A stretch of DNA of 64,000 nt from JBKECO01 sp047974745 (GCA_047974745.1 JBKECO010000014.1:43443-107442), one strand, 5' to 3'. Positions 53,564 to 63,204 are shown, numbered from the stretch's first letter. The notes: a model not told the origin generated them from the letters alone. Numbers and translations: made by a program.

Positions 53564-55924
53564 CAAATATTGCGTATAGCTGTCCAGTCTGCATATTTTG
53601 AATTGTTCCCATTCCAGTGGGAACAATTTTTTATAGGATGATCTTAAAAATCTTTCATCCAGAAGGGTAATGGTTCCAAAGTCTTCCGTCGTTCGAATGA
53701 CTCTGCCCGCTGCCTGAAGAACTTTATTGAGTCCGGGATATGTGTATGAAAAATCAAAGCCTGCACCATATACCCGATCGAAATACTGTTTTAAAATCTC
53801 TCTTTCCGTACCCACCTGAGGCAAGCCGGTTCCCACAATGATCGTCCCGATCAGACGAGACCCTGTCAGGTCGATCCCTTCTCCAAAAATTCCTCCCAGT
53901 ACACAAAACCCGGCGATACTTTTTTGCGGATTGTGCTCGAAAGCCTCCAAAAAGGACTCCCGTTCCATTTCATTCATATTGGGCGACTGACTAATGACGA
54001 AAACTTCATCCTTGTAGTTATCCTGAAACACTGTAAATATTTGCTCCAGCATCTTATAAGAAGGAAAAAAGACCATATAATTACCTGTCTGAGCTGCCAC
54101 AGTCTGATAGATATATTCTGCGATCTTTTTAAATTCCGCTTCATTGCGCCTTGTATATTTGCTGCTGACATCTTCTGCTATACAGAGCAGCTTCTGCTCC
54201 TCCTGAAATACCGATTTTGCATAGATCGCATAATTATCATCCTTTGTGCTCAGCATCTTCATATAGTACTGAATTGGAAGCAGGGTGGCGGAGAATAGGA
54301 CTGTGCTCCTTCCCTTATTGATACATTGCTGCAAGAGGTAGGAAGGATCGACACAGAAGAGTCGGATCATGAAGCTCTCATCCTCTCTTATCTCAGAATA
54401 GATCTCATATCGCTCATCTACGCGGTCATAGGTATATAAGAAATTCCTTAATTTAAAGTAAAATTCCATAATACTGCTTCGATCCGGCAATTCCGGCTGC
54501 CGTTCCAGAATCCTGTCAAATCTTTCTGCCAGACGCTGCAATGCAAAGATCCCTCCTGCCAGATCATCCTCAATGATACGAAAGCTCTCACATTCTCTTT
54601 TGTAATTCAAAAATGCTTTATTGCAGCGATTGAGATGATCCACAAGCTTTTTGTCCAGATTCCGGACCAGCTTTTTCACCTCGAGAAAATCTTCTTTTAG
54701 CAGTGAGGCACTATACATATCCCTGCCTCTTTCCACGAGATTATGCGCCTCATCTACCAGGAACAGATAATCACCTTTGCTGCCCTCTGAAAAAAATCGC
54801 TTTAAGTAGACATTAGGATCGAACAGATAGTTGTAGTCACAAATGATATGATCAGACCAGGTGGCAAGATCCAGGGAAAATTCAAAGGGACACACCTGAA
54901 ACTTTTTTGCATATTCTTGTATTATGTCACGATCCAGATTATCTTCCATCTGTAATAGTTCAAAAACGGTGTCATTAATTCTGTCATAATGTCCCTTTGC
55001 ATAGCTGCAATGGTCGGGATTGCACTCCATCTCATCACACAGGCACATTTTTTCCTTTGCTGTGATCTGAATTACTTTTGCTCGATAACCATCGGCAGCA
55101 AATAATTCAAAGGTCTCTTTGGCGACAGTACCTGTTATCGTTTTGGCGGTGAGATAAAATATTTTTTCGATCAGGCCTTCCCCGGACGCCTTGATCCCTG
55201 GGTAAATTGTGGCAATGGTCTTTCCTGCTCCAGTGGGTGCCTGTATAAATAGTGTTTTTTTACGTAAAATGCTCCGATAGACATCTTCGACCAGCTTTTT
55301 TTGTCCTTCCCGGTACGAATATGGAAAATCCAGCTCTTTGGCACTTGCACGGGTTATTTTTCTCCACTGCGATTGAAATTGAGCCCATTTCATATAGGAC
55401 TGGATCAGGTTCCTGAACCAGTCTGAAAGCTCATCGACATTTTGTTGTATCTGAAATCGCCTGATTTCTTCTGTATCCAGATTCACGTAAGTCATTTGAA
55501 GTTCGATCTTAGGATCTGTGATAGCTTGCTCCTGCATATATAGAAATGCATAGCATTTGACTTGCGCCAGATGAACCTGGACAGGCTCCTCAAGCTGATG
55601 CACATTCTTATAGACTCCTTTGATCTCATCGATCAAGAATCCATTCTCTCTGTCTACAATGCCATCTGCTCTGCCCTCTAACAGTAGATCAAAGTCATCC
55701 TTTTCTATTTTAAATTTCAGCATGACCTCGGAACGGTAGTCTGATCCCATCTGTCTTTGAATCTTTCTGTGAATCCTGCCGCCCTCCTGCATCGCATCCT
55801 TTGGTGCCATTCTGCTGATGCGATTGTCGATATCTCCATGCCGAAGCACAAATTCCACAAGGTTTCTTACTGAAATCCTGATTTCCTCTTTTGTTGTTTC
55901 ATCTATTGTCGTGCTTTTTTTCAT
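53540..55924 (-). CDS. XPD/DinG-type helicase with N-terminal PD-(D/E)XK nuclease-like domain
   Basis: 794 residues. Residues about 1-190 hold a RecB-like nuclease fold with GRADGI and IDEIKGVYK giving the Asp-Glu-x-Lys core. The helicase part has Walker A (APTGAGKT, about 231-238), a four-cysteine iron-sulphur region (CLCDEMECNPDHC and VCPFEF, about 291-350), LVDEAHN (about 393), and QAAGRVIRT near 745. COG1199 helicases of this type unwind DNA in repair. The nuclease-plus-helicase layout is common in Firmicutes. RBS is weak (GGTGG). Confidence 0.85.
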   Translation of the reverse strand: MKKSTTIDETTKEEIRISVRNLVEFVLRHGDIDNRISRMAPKDAMQEGGRIHRKIQRQMGSDYRSEVMLKFKIEKDDFDLLLEGRADGIVDRENGFLIDEIKGVYKNVHQLEEPVQVHLAQVKCYAFLYMQEQAITDPKIELQMTYVNLDTEEIRRFQIQQNVDELSDWFRNLIQSYMKWAQFQSQWRKITRASAKELDFPYSYREGQKKLVEDVYRSILRKKTLFIQAPTGAGKTIATIYPGIKASGEGLIEKIFYLTAKTITGTVAKETFELFAADGYRAKVIQITAKEKMCLCDEMECNPDHCSYAKGHYDRINDTVFELLQMEDNLDRDIIQEYAKKFQVCPFEFSLDLATWSDHIICDYNYLFDPNVYLKRFFSEGSKGDYLFLVDEAHNLVERGRDMYSASLLKEDFLEVKKLVRNLDKKLVDHLNRCNKAFLNYKRECESFRIIEDDLAGGIFALQRLAERFDRILERQPELPDRSSIMEFYFKLRNFLYTYDRVDERYEIYSEIREDESFMIRLFCVDPSYLLQQCINKGRSTVLFSATLLPIQYYMKMLSTKDDNYAIYAKSVFQEEQKLLCIAEDVSSKYTRRNEAEFKKIAEYIYQTVAAQTGNYMVFFPSYKMLEQIFTVFQDNYKDEVFVISQSPNMNEMERESFLEAFEHNPQKSIAGFCVLGGIFGEGIDLTGSRLIGTIIVGTGLPQVGTEREILKQYFDRVYGAGFDFSYTYPGLNKVLQAAGRVIRTTEDFGTITLLDERFLRSSYKKLFPLEWEQFKICRLDSYTQYLSDFWKKL

Positions 55925-56019
55925 TTGGAATTTATTACCACCAGACTTTTTATTATAGTATGTCTATGCTCCTGCTTCATTATATACTAACTGTACCTTC
56001 GATACAATTTTGATATACG

Positions 56020-56050
56020 AAAAAGAGACACGGGATCCGTGTCTCTTTTT
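56020..56050. terminator. Strong bidirectional terminator
   Basis: AAAAAGAGACACGG (56020-56033) pairs perfectly with CCGTGTCTCTTTTT (56037-56050). It lies 135 bases past the HPr-like gene ending at 56185 and probably ends its minus-strand transcript. Confidence 0.85.
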
Positions 56051-56184
56051 CAACTTAAAGTCCGTTCTCAGCAGTGTATCACACTGCATATATGTCAACT
56101 ATTATAATTTTTCTTCCCGTATAATTTTTCATCCCGTTTTGAATCTTTTTGTCAAATCACTTTATTCTGTCACATAATAAGTCG

Positions 56185-56424
56185 CTATACAATTGCATAT
56201 CTTTGTAACGCTTTTTCAAAATTGCAATTTGAATCACACTGACTTCCAAAACATTTGACCTGCAACTCTTTTGCTAAGCCTAGCCCCAGAACTCCTAGTA
56301 ATGATTTTGCGTCTATGTGGATATGCTGGTATACTAAGTCGATTTCAAAGTCACATTCTCCTGCTGCCTTCACAAATTGCCGTATGTCTTCTGTCGAGGT
56401 AAATTTAATGACATGTTCCTTCAT
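56185..56424 (-). CDS. HPr-like protein lacking the phosphohistidine loop (copy A)
   Basis: 79 residues. Aligns with HPr but is shortened at the front: the G-I-H-A-R-P loop is missing and TSTEDIRQF stands in its place. The regulatory part is intact, DAKSLLGVLGLGLAKE, with Ser41 matching Ser46 of HPr. Cys residues occur at 24 and near 58, 63 and 67. It cannot pass phosphate from enzyme I but might be phosphorylated on Ser and act like Crh in carbon control. RBS AAAGGAT is moderate. It has its own terminator and a close paralogue 185 bases upstream. Confidence 0.8.
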   Translation of the reverse strand: MKEHVIKFTSTEDIRQFVKAAGECDFEIDLVYQHIHIDAKSLLGVLGLGLAKELQVKCFGSQCDSNCNFEKALQRYAIV

Positions 56425-56570
56425 AAAAAACCAATCCTTTCAATCACTACTTATTTGCTATGTTTTAATAATAGTGATAATTACTACTAATTTCAATACT
56501 TTCCCCGAAAATTATATATGAATAGGGTGTAATCTAAATAATATCATTTGATCATGTACTTTTTGTCATG

Positions 56571-56599
56571 AAAAAACCCGGAAATCATCCGGGCTTTTT
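56571..56599 (-). terminator. Terminator of HPr-like copy B
   Basis: AAAAAACCCGG (56571-56581) and CCGGGCTTTTT (56589-56599). Nine bases past the stop of copy B, so the two HPr-like genes are separate transcription units. Confidence 0.85.
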
Positions 56600-56608
56600 C
56601 TATGCTTT

Positions 56609-56836
56609 CTATGCTATTGCATATTTTTGCAGTGTCTGTTCAAATTTGCAGCTGCCTCCTGAACATTTCACTTTGAGTTCCTTTGCAAGCCCGATACTCA
56701 GGACGCCCAGTATAGATTTTGCGTCTATATATCTATGTTGATCAATCAAGTCAATATCAAAGTCACATTCGCCAGCTGCTCTTACAAATTGCTGCACATC
56801 ATCCGTGTTCGTAAATTTTATAATATGTTCATTCAT
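56609..56836 (-). CDS. HPr-like protein lacking the phosphohistidine loop (copy B)
   Basis: 75 residues, clearly paralogous to copy A (shared AAGECDF and DAKS segments). The His loop is absent; Ser41 in DAKSILGVLSIG is kept. Cys is found at 24 and twice near the end (VKCSGGSC). Same inferred role as copy A. The 56837-57115 gap that follows shows no supported gene. Confidence 0.8.
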   Translation of the reverse strand: MNEHIIKFTNTDDVQQFVRAAGECDFDIDLIDQHRYIDAKSILGVLSIGLAKELKVKCSGGSCKFEQTLQKYAIA

Positions 56837-57115
56837 AATTAGCCAGTCCTTTCATATTCTTTCAAAACATTTACATGTTATTACATTCAGAATTATGACA
56901 TGATTAATTACGTCTGTCAATTTTTCCAAAGCCCTGAAAATGCGCGTTTTTTGTGTCAAATGCTGATTGGAACATCATTGAATGTTGCAAAACTGCACGC
57001 ACAAGGTCATGTTTCTTCTATGAGATTGACTAAACTATACAAAAAACTCATCTATTTCCTAGTAGTTCACTCTGTTTATTGTTGAATTGCACGAATTTTT
57101 TCAGAGACACTTTAT

Positions 57116-58279
57116 TTATATCTTTTTCTGCTCTTCTCCATCATAATCATCCACAAAATGATAGGACACACCGTGTTTATGATACCCGATCACTGTTCCC
57201 AGATTGATATCATGAATACTTCTGAAGATATTCTTGTCAATTACATCACTTTTCTTCCTCAGATCTGCAATCAGTTCCTTCATTTCTTCTCTTTTTGAGG
57301 TCTTATCGCCACCACAGGTCGAACAATGCTCAGTAAAACGGCAGGCGCATTGTATAAAGCCCAGTCTGTTCCTGTCTCTCCAGGCACAGATATCGGCTTC
57401 TCGTATCATATACATTGGTCGAATCAATTCCATCCCGTCAAAATTTTTACTGTGAAGCTTTGGCATCATTGTTTCGATCTTTCCAGCATAGAACATCCCC
57501 ATTAAAACGGTTTCGATCACATCATCAAAATGGTGACCAAGTGCGATCTTATTGCATCCAAGTTCTTTTGCCTTGCTATAGAGATACCCTCTTCGCATTC
57601 TGGCACAAAGATAGCAGGGACTTTCCTGGATCGTTGCCACCGTATCAAATATTTCAGAATGAAAAACTTCTACCGGTATTCCCAAAAGCTTTGCATTATC
57701 CATAATGATCTGCTTGTTCTCAGGATTATAGCCAGGATCCATAATCAGGAAAACACAGGAAAAATCCATTTTTTTATGACGCATCAATTCCTGAAACAGC
57801 TTTGCCAGCAGCATGGAATCTTTCCCGCCTGAGATGCATACTGCAATGCGATCTCCTTCCTGAATCATGTCATACTCTTTGATCGCTTTCACGAACCTGG
57901 TCCAGATGTTTTTGTGAAACTTCTTCATAATGCTGCGTTCGATCTCTTTCGTTCTGTCAGCCCGTTCCTGTTCATCATCCATCAGCTCTGTGAGCTGTAA
58001 TCTGAGGTAGGAACGATATCCGCCTTCTATATGTATGACCTGCCAGCCTTTTTCTTCTAAAAAGTCTGCTGCAGGTTCACTGACATCCCCAGTGTAACAA
58101 TACACATAGACAGGCTCATTTTTATCCAAAGAAGTGTATCGGTCGGACAGTTCACTATACGGAATACAGATCGCATTCGCAATGTGATTTCGCTGGTGTT
58201 CCTGTTCCTTTCTTAAATCTAAAATCTGCAGTTTCTCTATTTCTAGCTTTCGTAAATCTTCTATTTCTATTCTTTCCAT
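57116..58279 (-). CDS. Rhodanese domain fused to a TtcA-type tRNA thiolation protein
   Basis: About 387 residues. Two adjacent ATGs (58282 and 58279) follow an AGGA site; the second has better spacing. A rhodanese domain (about 8-105, active-site loop YCYTGDVS) is followed by a PP-loop ATPase (CISGGKDSMLL, about 148-158) with paired cysteines CYLC and, later, HCSTC. TtcA makes 2-thiocytidine in tRNA using an iron-sulphur cluster. The rhodanese may supply activated sulphur within the same chain, which is inferred. A single gene. Confidence 0.85.
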   Translation of the reverse strand: MERIEIEDLRKLEIEKLQILDLRKEQEHQRNHIANAICIPYSELSDRYTSLDKNEPVYVYCYTGDVSEPAADFLEEKGWQVIHIEGGYRSYLRLQLTELMDDEQERADRTKEIERSIMKKFHKNIWTRFVKAIKEYDMIQEGDRIAVCISGGKDSMLLAKLFQELMRHKKMDFSCVFLIMDPGYNPENKQIIMDNAKLLGIPVEVFHSEIFDTVATIQESPCYLCARMRRGYLYSKAKELGCNKIALGHHFDDVIETVLMGMFYAGKIETMMPKLHSKNFDGMELIRPMYMIREADICAWRDRNRLGFIQCACRFTEHCSTCGGDKTSKREEMKELIADLRKKSDVIDKNIFRSIHDINLGTVIGYHKHGVSYHFVDDYDGEEQKKI

Positions 58280-58444
58280 CATTTTCCTAATCTCTATTTG
58301 TAAAAATACTCTATGTTTAAGTGCCAACTATTGTCTGGGATGTAAAAAACCTTTGACCCCGACATCCTCTAATCTTACCTGCACAAGTGTTCTCTGTCAA
58401 CAAAGAATCGTATGTGTGAATGTCACAAGGAAATGAACGTACAA

Positions 58445-58498
58445 TTGTCAACCTTATACTTATTTTTGGTTGACATATGAATGATAATCGGGTATGCT
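58445..58498 (+). promoter_or_regulatory. BirA operator overlapping the bioY promoter
   Basis: TTGTCAACC (58445-58453) and GGTTGACAT (58468-58476) are inverted, 14 bases apart, as in Firmicute BirA biotin operators. The right half-site contains the -35 (TTGACA, 58470-58475); the -10 is TATGCT (58493-58498) at 17 bases. Biotin-loaded BirA should block the promoter. Confidence 0.88.
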
Positions 58499-58529
58499 TT
58501 GACTGAATTAAAACGAAATGGAGATCATT

Positions 58530-59111
58530 ATGACTGAAAAAAAGGAAAATAGAGAGGGAAAATTTTCCCTCTCTATCCGACAAATTGCAACTGTATCAAT
58601 TTTTACAGCACTTCTGTGCGTCCTGGCACCGATGTCTCTTCCCATTGGTCCTGTCCCTGTGACTTTGACCAATCTGGTGCTTTATATTTCCGTTTATGTA
58701 CTTGGAACCAGACTAAGTCTGTACAGCTATCTGATCTATTTCCTGTTAGGTCTGGCAGGTCTGCCTGTTTTCTCAGGATTCTCAGGTGGGCTTGGAAAAG
58801 TATCCGGTCCAACTGGCGGATTCCTGATCGGTTTTTTTCTCATGATCGGAATATCCGGAATACTGGTCAAAAAATTTATTGGAAATCGACTTTTATGCAT
58901 TGCAGGTATGATACTTGGTACACTGTGCGCCTACCTGCTTGGAGTTTTATGGTTCATGTTCTCTACTGGTTCCGGATTCCTGTATGCTCTGACCATCTGC
59001 GTTCTGCCTTTTTTGATCGGGGATTTCCTCAAAATTGCTGCTGCTTCTTATTTAGGACCGCTTCTGAGGAACACGTTAAAAAAAGCATCTCTTTTACCGG
59101 ATCAGACTTAA
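58530..59111 (+). CDS. bioY: Biotin transporter BioY
   Basis: 193 residues from the ATG at 58530; the earlier ATG at 58518 contains the GGAG ribosome site. Six membrane helices and the BioY features: LPIGPVPVTLTNL (about 35-47), LGTRLSLYSYLIYFLLGLAGLPVFSGFSGG and GPTGGFLIGF (about 94-103). It is the substrate-binding subunit of the biotin ECF transporter and can work with general ECF parts encoded elsewhere. The BirA site confirms the role. Confidence 0.95.
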   Translation: MTEKKENREGKFSLSIRQIATVSIFTALLCVLAPMSLPIGPVPVTLTNLVLYISVYVLGTRLSLYSYLIYFLLGLAGLPVFSGFSGGLGKVSGPTGGFLIGFFLMIGISGILVKKFIGNRLLCIAGMILGTLCAYLLGVLWFMFSTGSGFLYALTICVLPFLIGDFLKIAAASYLGPLLRNTLKKASLLPDQT

Positions 59112-59114
59112 TGT

Positions 59115-61790
59115 CTACTGGAGCTTTACATATTTGAGCTGGTAGCTTCCAGAGCCTGTCTCACAGATAAAGGTTTTTGGATCCACCTGTAAGAAGTTCA
59201 GGGTATCAGAATGAAGCAGTTCTTTCACGTCTGTGAGTTTTATTGTTGCATAGGTATTTGGAGGAATCTCAAAATGAAGTGAAATCGCTTCCCCACGTTC
59301 ATCCTTTTCCCGGATCCACTCTGAAACAATGGTTCCATACATGGAGTCGTATGCAGCATGTATCTGCGTCAGGCTGCCTCCAGGTCTTGGAGAAAACAGA
59401 ATATGGTGGAATCCCGGATCTGTTTCATCTGCTTCAATACCCGCTGCTACACGGTAGACCCAGTCCATTACAGCTCCATAGGCGTAATGATTGAATGAAT
59501 TCATATTCGGACTCCACATGGTTCCATCCGGTTTGATGCCATCCCAGTGTTCCCAGATGGTTGTTGCACCTTTCTTCACCTGATAGAGCCATGATGGATA
59601 GTCTTCTTTCGACAGCAGGCTGTATGCTTCTTCCAGACAGTCACTTCCGGAGAGTGCATGGCAAAAATAAGGTGTTCCGATGAACCCTGTTACCAGATGC
59701 CCATTCTGCTCCTCCAAAAGTCTGAGCAGATCTGCTGCGACCTTTGGTCTGTATTCCTCTGGTGCCAGCTCAAAGTAGAGTGTCACGATCTGAGCTGTCT
59801 GGGTCTGTGCAGTTAAATGTCCCGATGCATCAAAGTATTTCTCTGCATAAGTCTTTCTGATCTTATGATTTAATTCTTCGTATTCTGCAGCGATCTCATC
59901 TTTTCCAAGTATTCTGCATATTTTTACGAACAGTGAACAAGAGTATGCGTAATATACAGTGTTCGTCAGCTCTATTGGTGTTGCTCCAAAATAGCTGCCT
60001 TCTTCTGCATCAAGTGCTACCCAGTCTCCGAACTGTACACCGAAATTCCAAATATTGTCCTTTGCATGGGATGTCATGAAATCGATCCATCGCTTCATAT
60101 TGGTAAAATACTTCTCTAAGATCCTTGTGTCACCGTGCATCAGGTACATGGTCCATGGATTGATAATGATAACATCTGCCCATGCCGCGGCACCAGTGGA
60201 ACCTTCTTTACACAGCCAGTTATCTTCATTTTTGCCGGTAAGAATATCAGGCACAATATGTGGTATACTTCCGTCTTCCGGTGTATCAGCCGCCACATCT
60301 GTAAGCCACTTATCATAAAATGTATAGGTATCCATTAGATAAGAGGCTGCCCTGCAAAAAATCTGCGCATCCCCTGTCCAACCGCAGCGCTCATCTCTTT
60401 GCGGACAATCCGTAGGAACATCGACAAAATTGCTCTTTAACCCCCACTGTACATTGTGATGCAGCTGATTCAGCAGAGGATTTGAAGATTGGAAATATCC
60501 TGTCTCTTTCATGTCGGAGTAAATTGCCCGAACATAAAAGCTATTCTCATTAATTTCGCCCGGAAATTCACGAACCACAATATAACGGAAGCCCATAAAG
60601 GTAAAGAATGGTGCATATTCCACCTCGCTTTGTTCTCCAAAAATATAGGTCACGGACTGCTTCGCACTTCTTAGATTGTCCAGATATACATTGCCATCCG
60701 CATCCAGCGTCTCAAAGCATTGTACATGAACGCGATCACCTTTTTTCCCAAAGGCATGTAAATGGAGACGACCTGACATATTCTGCATAAAATCAATTAC
60801 TGTATCGCCTTGTGGAGTCGTAAAAATATGATTCCCCGGAAACATCTCATGCTCTTTTATTTTTGCTGCGCCCTGAACAGTTAGTATACTGCTGTCAACT
60901 TTGATGATATCCGTCTCTTTGATTAAGTCAGCCGCTATTTCCTCTGTTCCATCCGGGTAAAAGCAGTCTGGAATTTCCCTGCGCGCATCATAGATCTCAC
61001 CATCATAAATATCAGAAAATACAATAGGTGAGCAAAATCCAGTCCAATGCTGATCTGTTTCTAAAATTTCCTTCGTCTCGTCTTCATAGGTCACTTCAAT
61101 GTGGCAAAAAAACGAAGTCCGATCCCCATAATTATTCAACTCATTCATAAAGCCCATACGGCCTTTATACCAGCCAGCTCCAAGCATGGCTCCTGCCATA
61201 TTCTTACCCTGCCGGAGTTCGTTGGTCACATCATATACCTGATACAGAAGGTGCTTGTGATAGGAGGTCCATCCGGGAGTCAGGAAATCGCTCCCGATCT
61301 CGCTTCCATTCAGATAAAAACGATACAGTCCCTGGGCGGTGACTGCAGCGATTGCCTGTTTGACTGGCTTTTTTAACACAAAGCTCCGTCTGAGGCACGT
61401 TCCCTCCTCTGATTCTTTATCCTCAATACGTTCCGCTGTAATAAAGTCCAGCTCCTTCTTGGGAAATCCCATTTTCCCGGTTAGAAAGACTGCTGCTTCG
61501 CTCCATGTGCTTTCTTTTGTCTCACTCGCTGCTTTCACACGCACATAATAATAAGTAAATGGTTCAAGCTCCAGACCTTCTGGATAAAAATGAGTGGATG
61601 CAGATGAAACTACAGTTCCACTTTGAAATTCACATTTGGAAAAATCCTGTTTTGTAGAAATCTCGATCTGAAACCACTTCTGAACTGTATTTCTCTCTTT
61701 GGTAACAAGCTCCCAGGAAACCTGAGGAATTTCATCCACTCCCATCAATTCTGTTTCATAATTCAATCTTACATTTTTTACATATAACAT
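59115..61790 (-). CDS. Intracellular GH78 alpha-L-rhamnosidase
   Basis: 891 residues. N-terminal beta domains (about 1-310), then the GH78 (alpha/alpha)6 barrel (about 410-770) with DCPQRDERCGWTGDAQIF (about 463-480), where the general acid lies, and ATTIWEHWDG (about 730) with the catalytic Glu. A C-terminal beta domain (about 775-890) follows. No signal peptide, so it acts on imported rhamnosides. Divergent from an AraC regulator and convergent, three bases away, with bioY. Confidence 0.92.
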   Translation of the reverse strand: MLYVKNVRLNYETELMGVDEIPQVSWELVTKERNTVQKWFQIEISTKQDFSKCEFQSGTVVSSASTHFYPEGLELEPFTYYYVRVKAASETKESTWSEAAVFLTGKMGFPKKELDFITAERIEDKESEEGTCLRRSFVLKKPVKQAIAAVTAQGLYRFYLNGSEIGSDFLTPGWTSYHKHLLYQVYDVTNELRQGKNMAGAMLGAGWYKGRMGFMNELNNYGDRTSFFCHIEVTYEDETKEILETDQHWTGFCSPIVFSDIYDGEIYDARREIPDCFYPDGTEEIAADLIKETDIIKVDSSILTVQGAAKIKEHEMFPGNHIFTTPQGDTVIDFMQNMSGRLHLHAFGKKGDRVHVQCFETLDADGNVYLDNLRSAKQSVTYIFGEQSEVEYAPFFTFMGFRYIVVREFPGEINENSFYVRAIYSDMKETGYFQSSNPLLNQLHHNVQWGLKSNFVDVPTDCPQRDERCGWTGDAQIFCRAASYLMDTYTFYDKWLTDVAADTPEDGSIPHIVPDILTGKNEDNWLCKEGSTGAAAWADVIIINPWTMYLMHGDTRILEKYFTNMKRWIDFMTSHAKDNIWNFGVQFGDWVALDAEEGSYFGATPIELTNTVYYAYSCSLFVKICRILGKDEIAAEYEELNHKIRKTYAEKYFDASGHLTAQTQTAQIVTLYFELAPEEYRPKVAADLLRLLEEQNGHLVTGFIGTPYFCHALSGSDCLEEAYSLLSKEDYPSWLYQVKKGATTIWEHWDGIKPDGTMWSPNMNSFNHYAYGAVMDWVYRVAAGIEADETDPGFHHILFSPRPGGSLTQIHAAYDSMYGTIVSEWIREKDERGEAISLHFEIPPNTYATIKLTDVKELLHSDTLNFLQVDPKTFICETGSGSYQLKYVKLQ

Positions 61791-61963
61791 AGTAACTCCC
61801 TTCTGATCCTATCGTTTCTGACCCTACCATAGCACGTTACATTTTACTGTGCTATAACGAAATTATTGAAAATGATTGACCAAATCCTAGATTGTTTTTT
61901 ATACTGTATTTAATGGGTGACCTATCCAAAGAACACCGTTCAATCTGCAAAAAGGGGGCTTGT

Positions 61964-62968
61964 ATGAATTATAAGGAGCTTGATCGATTTCTACGAGATC
62001 TGACACAGGAAGAGGCGCAAAATTTATCCTCTCAAAATAAAAAGGTGGACTATACGAATTTACGAAAGGCAAATGTCAACGGCAGACTCATACCACTTCT
62101 CAACCGCGCTCATATAGGCGCCTTCCCAGATCATGAGCACTTTATGATCATCGAGAATGCAAGATACCAGGAGGTACCGGAGCATGTGCATGAATGGATC
62201 GAAATTGCCTATGTTTATTCCGGAACCTGCCATCAGACGATCAATAACACCCCCTATCACCTCTTAAAGGGGCAGATCTGTCTGATCGATACCCGGGTTC
62301 CCCATTCTGTAAATTCCTGTGGTGAGGAAGATCTTTTAATCAATCTGCTATTCAGCAAAGAATACTTTAACAGCAATTTTTTATCCAGGTTCTCCGGACA
62401 CAGTCTTATGTCCGAATTTATTATTTCTGCGATTTCTGAAAAGACGCTGAGTGACAAATATATTATTTTCCAAAGCACAGAAAATGAGCATCTTTCCATG
62501 CTTATGAAGGAGCTGATGTGTGAATATTATGAGCCCTCCCTAAATTCAACGGATGTACTCAATGCTTTTCTCGCACTCATTTTTCTAGAACTGATGCGTA
62601 TGGAGGAACAAAATATGCTTCTTTCGAATATGACCGAAAAAGCCTACTCGCTTCACAAAGTACTAGGACATATTGACCGCAACTATCTGTCGACTTCACT
62701 TACAGAAACTGCCCAGTTATTTTCTTTAAATCCAAGCTATCTCTCCACGCTCTTAAAAGAAGAGTCCGGGTACAGTTTTGGCGAGCTGCTGCGTAAGGCC
62801 AAGATTAATCACGCAAAGCGACTCCTGCTCTCATCTGATCTTAGTGTTACTGAAATAGCACATCTTTGCGGCTACGAGAATATGAGCTTTTTCTACCATA
62901 TTTTTGAAAAGGAAACCAATAAAAGACCTGCCGAATTCAGAAAAGTTTACAGTAATATTTATTTGTAA
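61964..62968 (+). CDS. AraC-family regulator of the rhamnosidase gene
   Basis: 334 residues from the ATG at 61964 after AAAAAGGGGG. An N-terminal cupin domain (about 55-140: VPEHVHEWIEIAYVYSG, GQICLIDTRVPHSV) and C-terminal double helix-turn-helix (about 235-330: SLTETAQLFSLNPSYLSTLLKEESG, SVTEIAHLCGYENMSFFYHIFEKETNKRPAEFR). It is divergent from the GH78 gene and is probably its rhamnose-responsive activator. Confidence 0.88.
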   Translation: MNYKELDRFLRDLTQEEAQNLSSQNKKVDYTNLRKANVNGRLIPLLNRAHIGAFPDHEHFMIIENARYQEVPEHVHEWIEIAYVYSGTCHQTINNTPYHLLKGQICLIDTRVPHSVNSCGEEDLLINLLFSKEYFNSNFLSRFSGHSLMSEFIISAISEKTLSDKYIIFQSTENEHLSMLMKELMCEYYEPSLNSTDVLNAFLALIFLELMRMEEQNMLLSNMTEKAYSLHKVLGHIDRNYLSTSLTETAQLFSLNPSYLSTLLKEESGYSFGELLRKAKINHAKRLLLSSDLSVTEIAHLCGYENMSFFYHIFEKETNKRPAEFRKVYSNIYL

Positions 62969-63020
62969 TATCAAAAAATGAATGGTAGAATGTGAATAGA
63001 AAAAGTAAAAGGAGGTTCTC

Positions 63021-63173
63021 ATGCAGGAAAAAATTTATAAGACTATGAACTTTTCAGGTGTTTTGAGTCTGGTAATTGGTATTTGTACAATCATGGCTGG
63101 CATTACTGCTGGAATATTGCTAATTGTCAGTGCCGGACGATTATTAAAAGGGAAAGACAATATTCTGCTTTAA
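63021..63173 (+). CDS. Small hydrophobic protein, 50 residues
   Basis: An ATG at 63021 with AGGAGG six bases upstream opens a 50-codon frame. Residues about 12-40 are strongly hydrophobic (one long or two short membrane segments) and the tail is basic (LLKGKDNILL). No family recognised. The strong ribosome site supports it as real. Confidence 0.6.
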   Translation: MQEKIYKTMNFSGVLSLVIGICTIMAGITAGILLIVSAGRLLKGKDNILL

Positions 63174-63204
63174 AATATATTTGATTACAGTGTCAAAAGT
63201 GCAA

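Noticed and set aside
56900..57085. A 61-residue plus-strand open frame between the HPr-like genes and the TtcA gene
   Set aside because: No ribosome binding site and no recognisable features; the gap is treated as non-coding.
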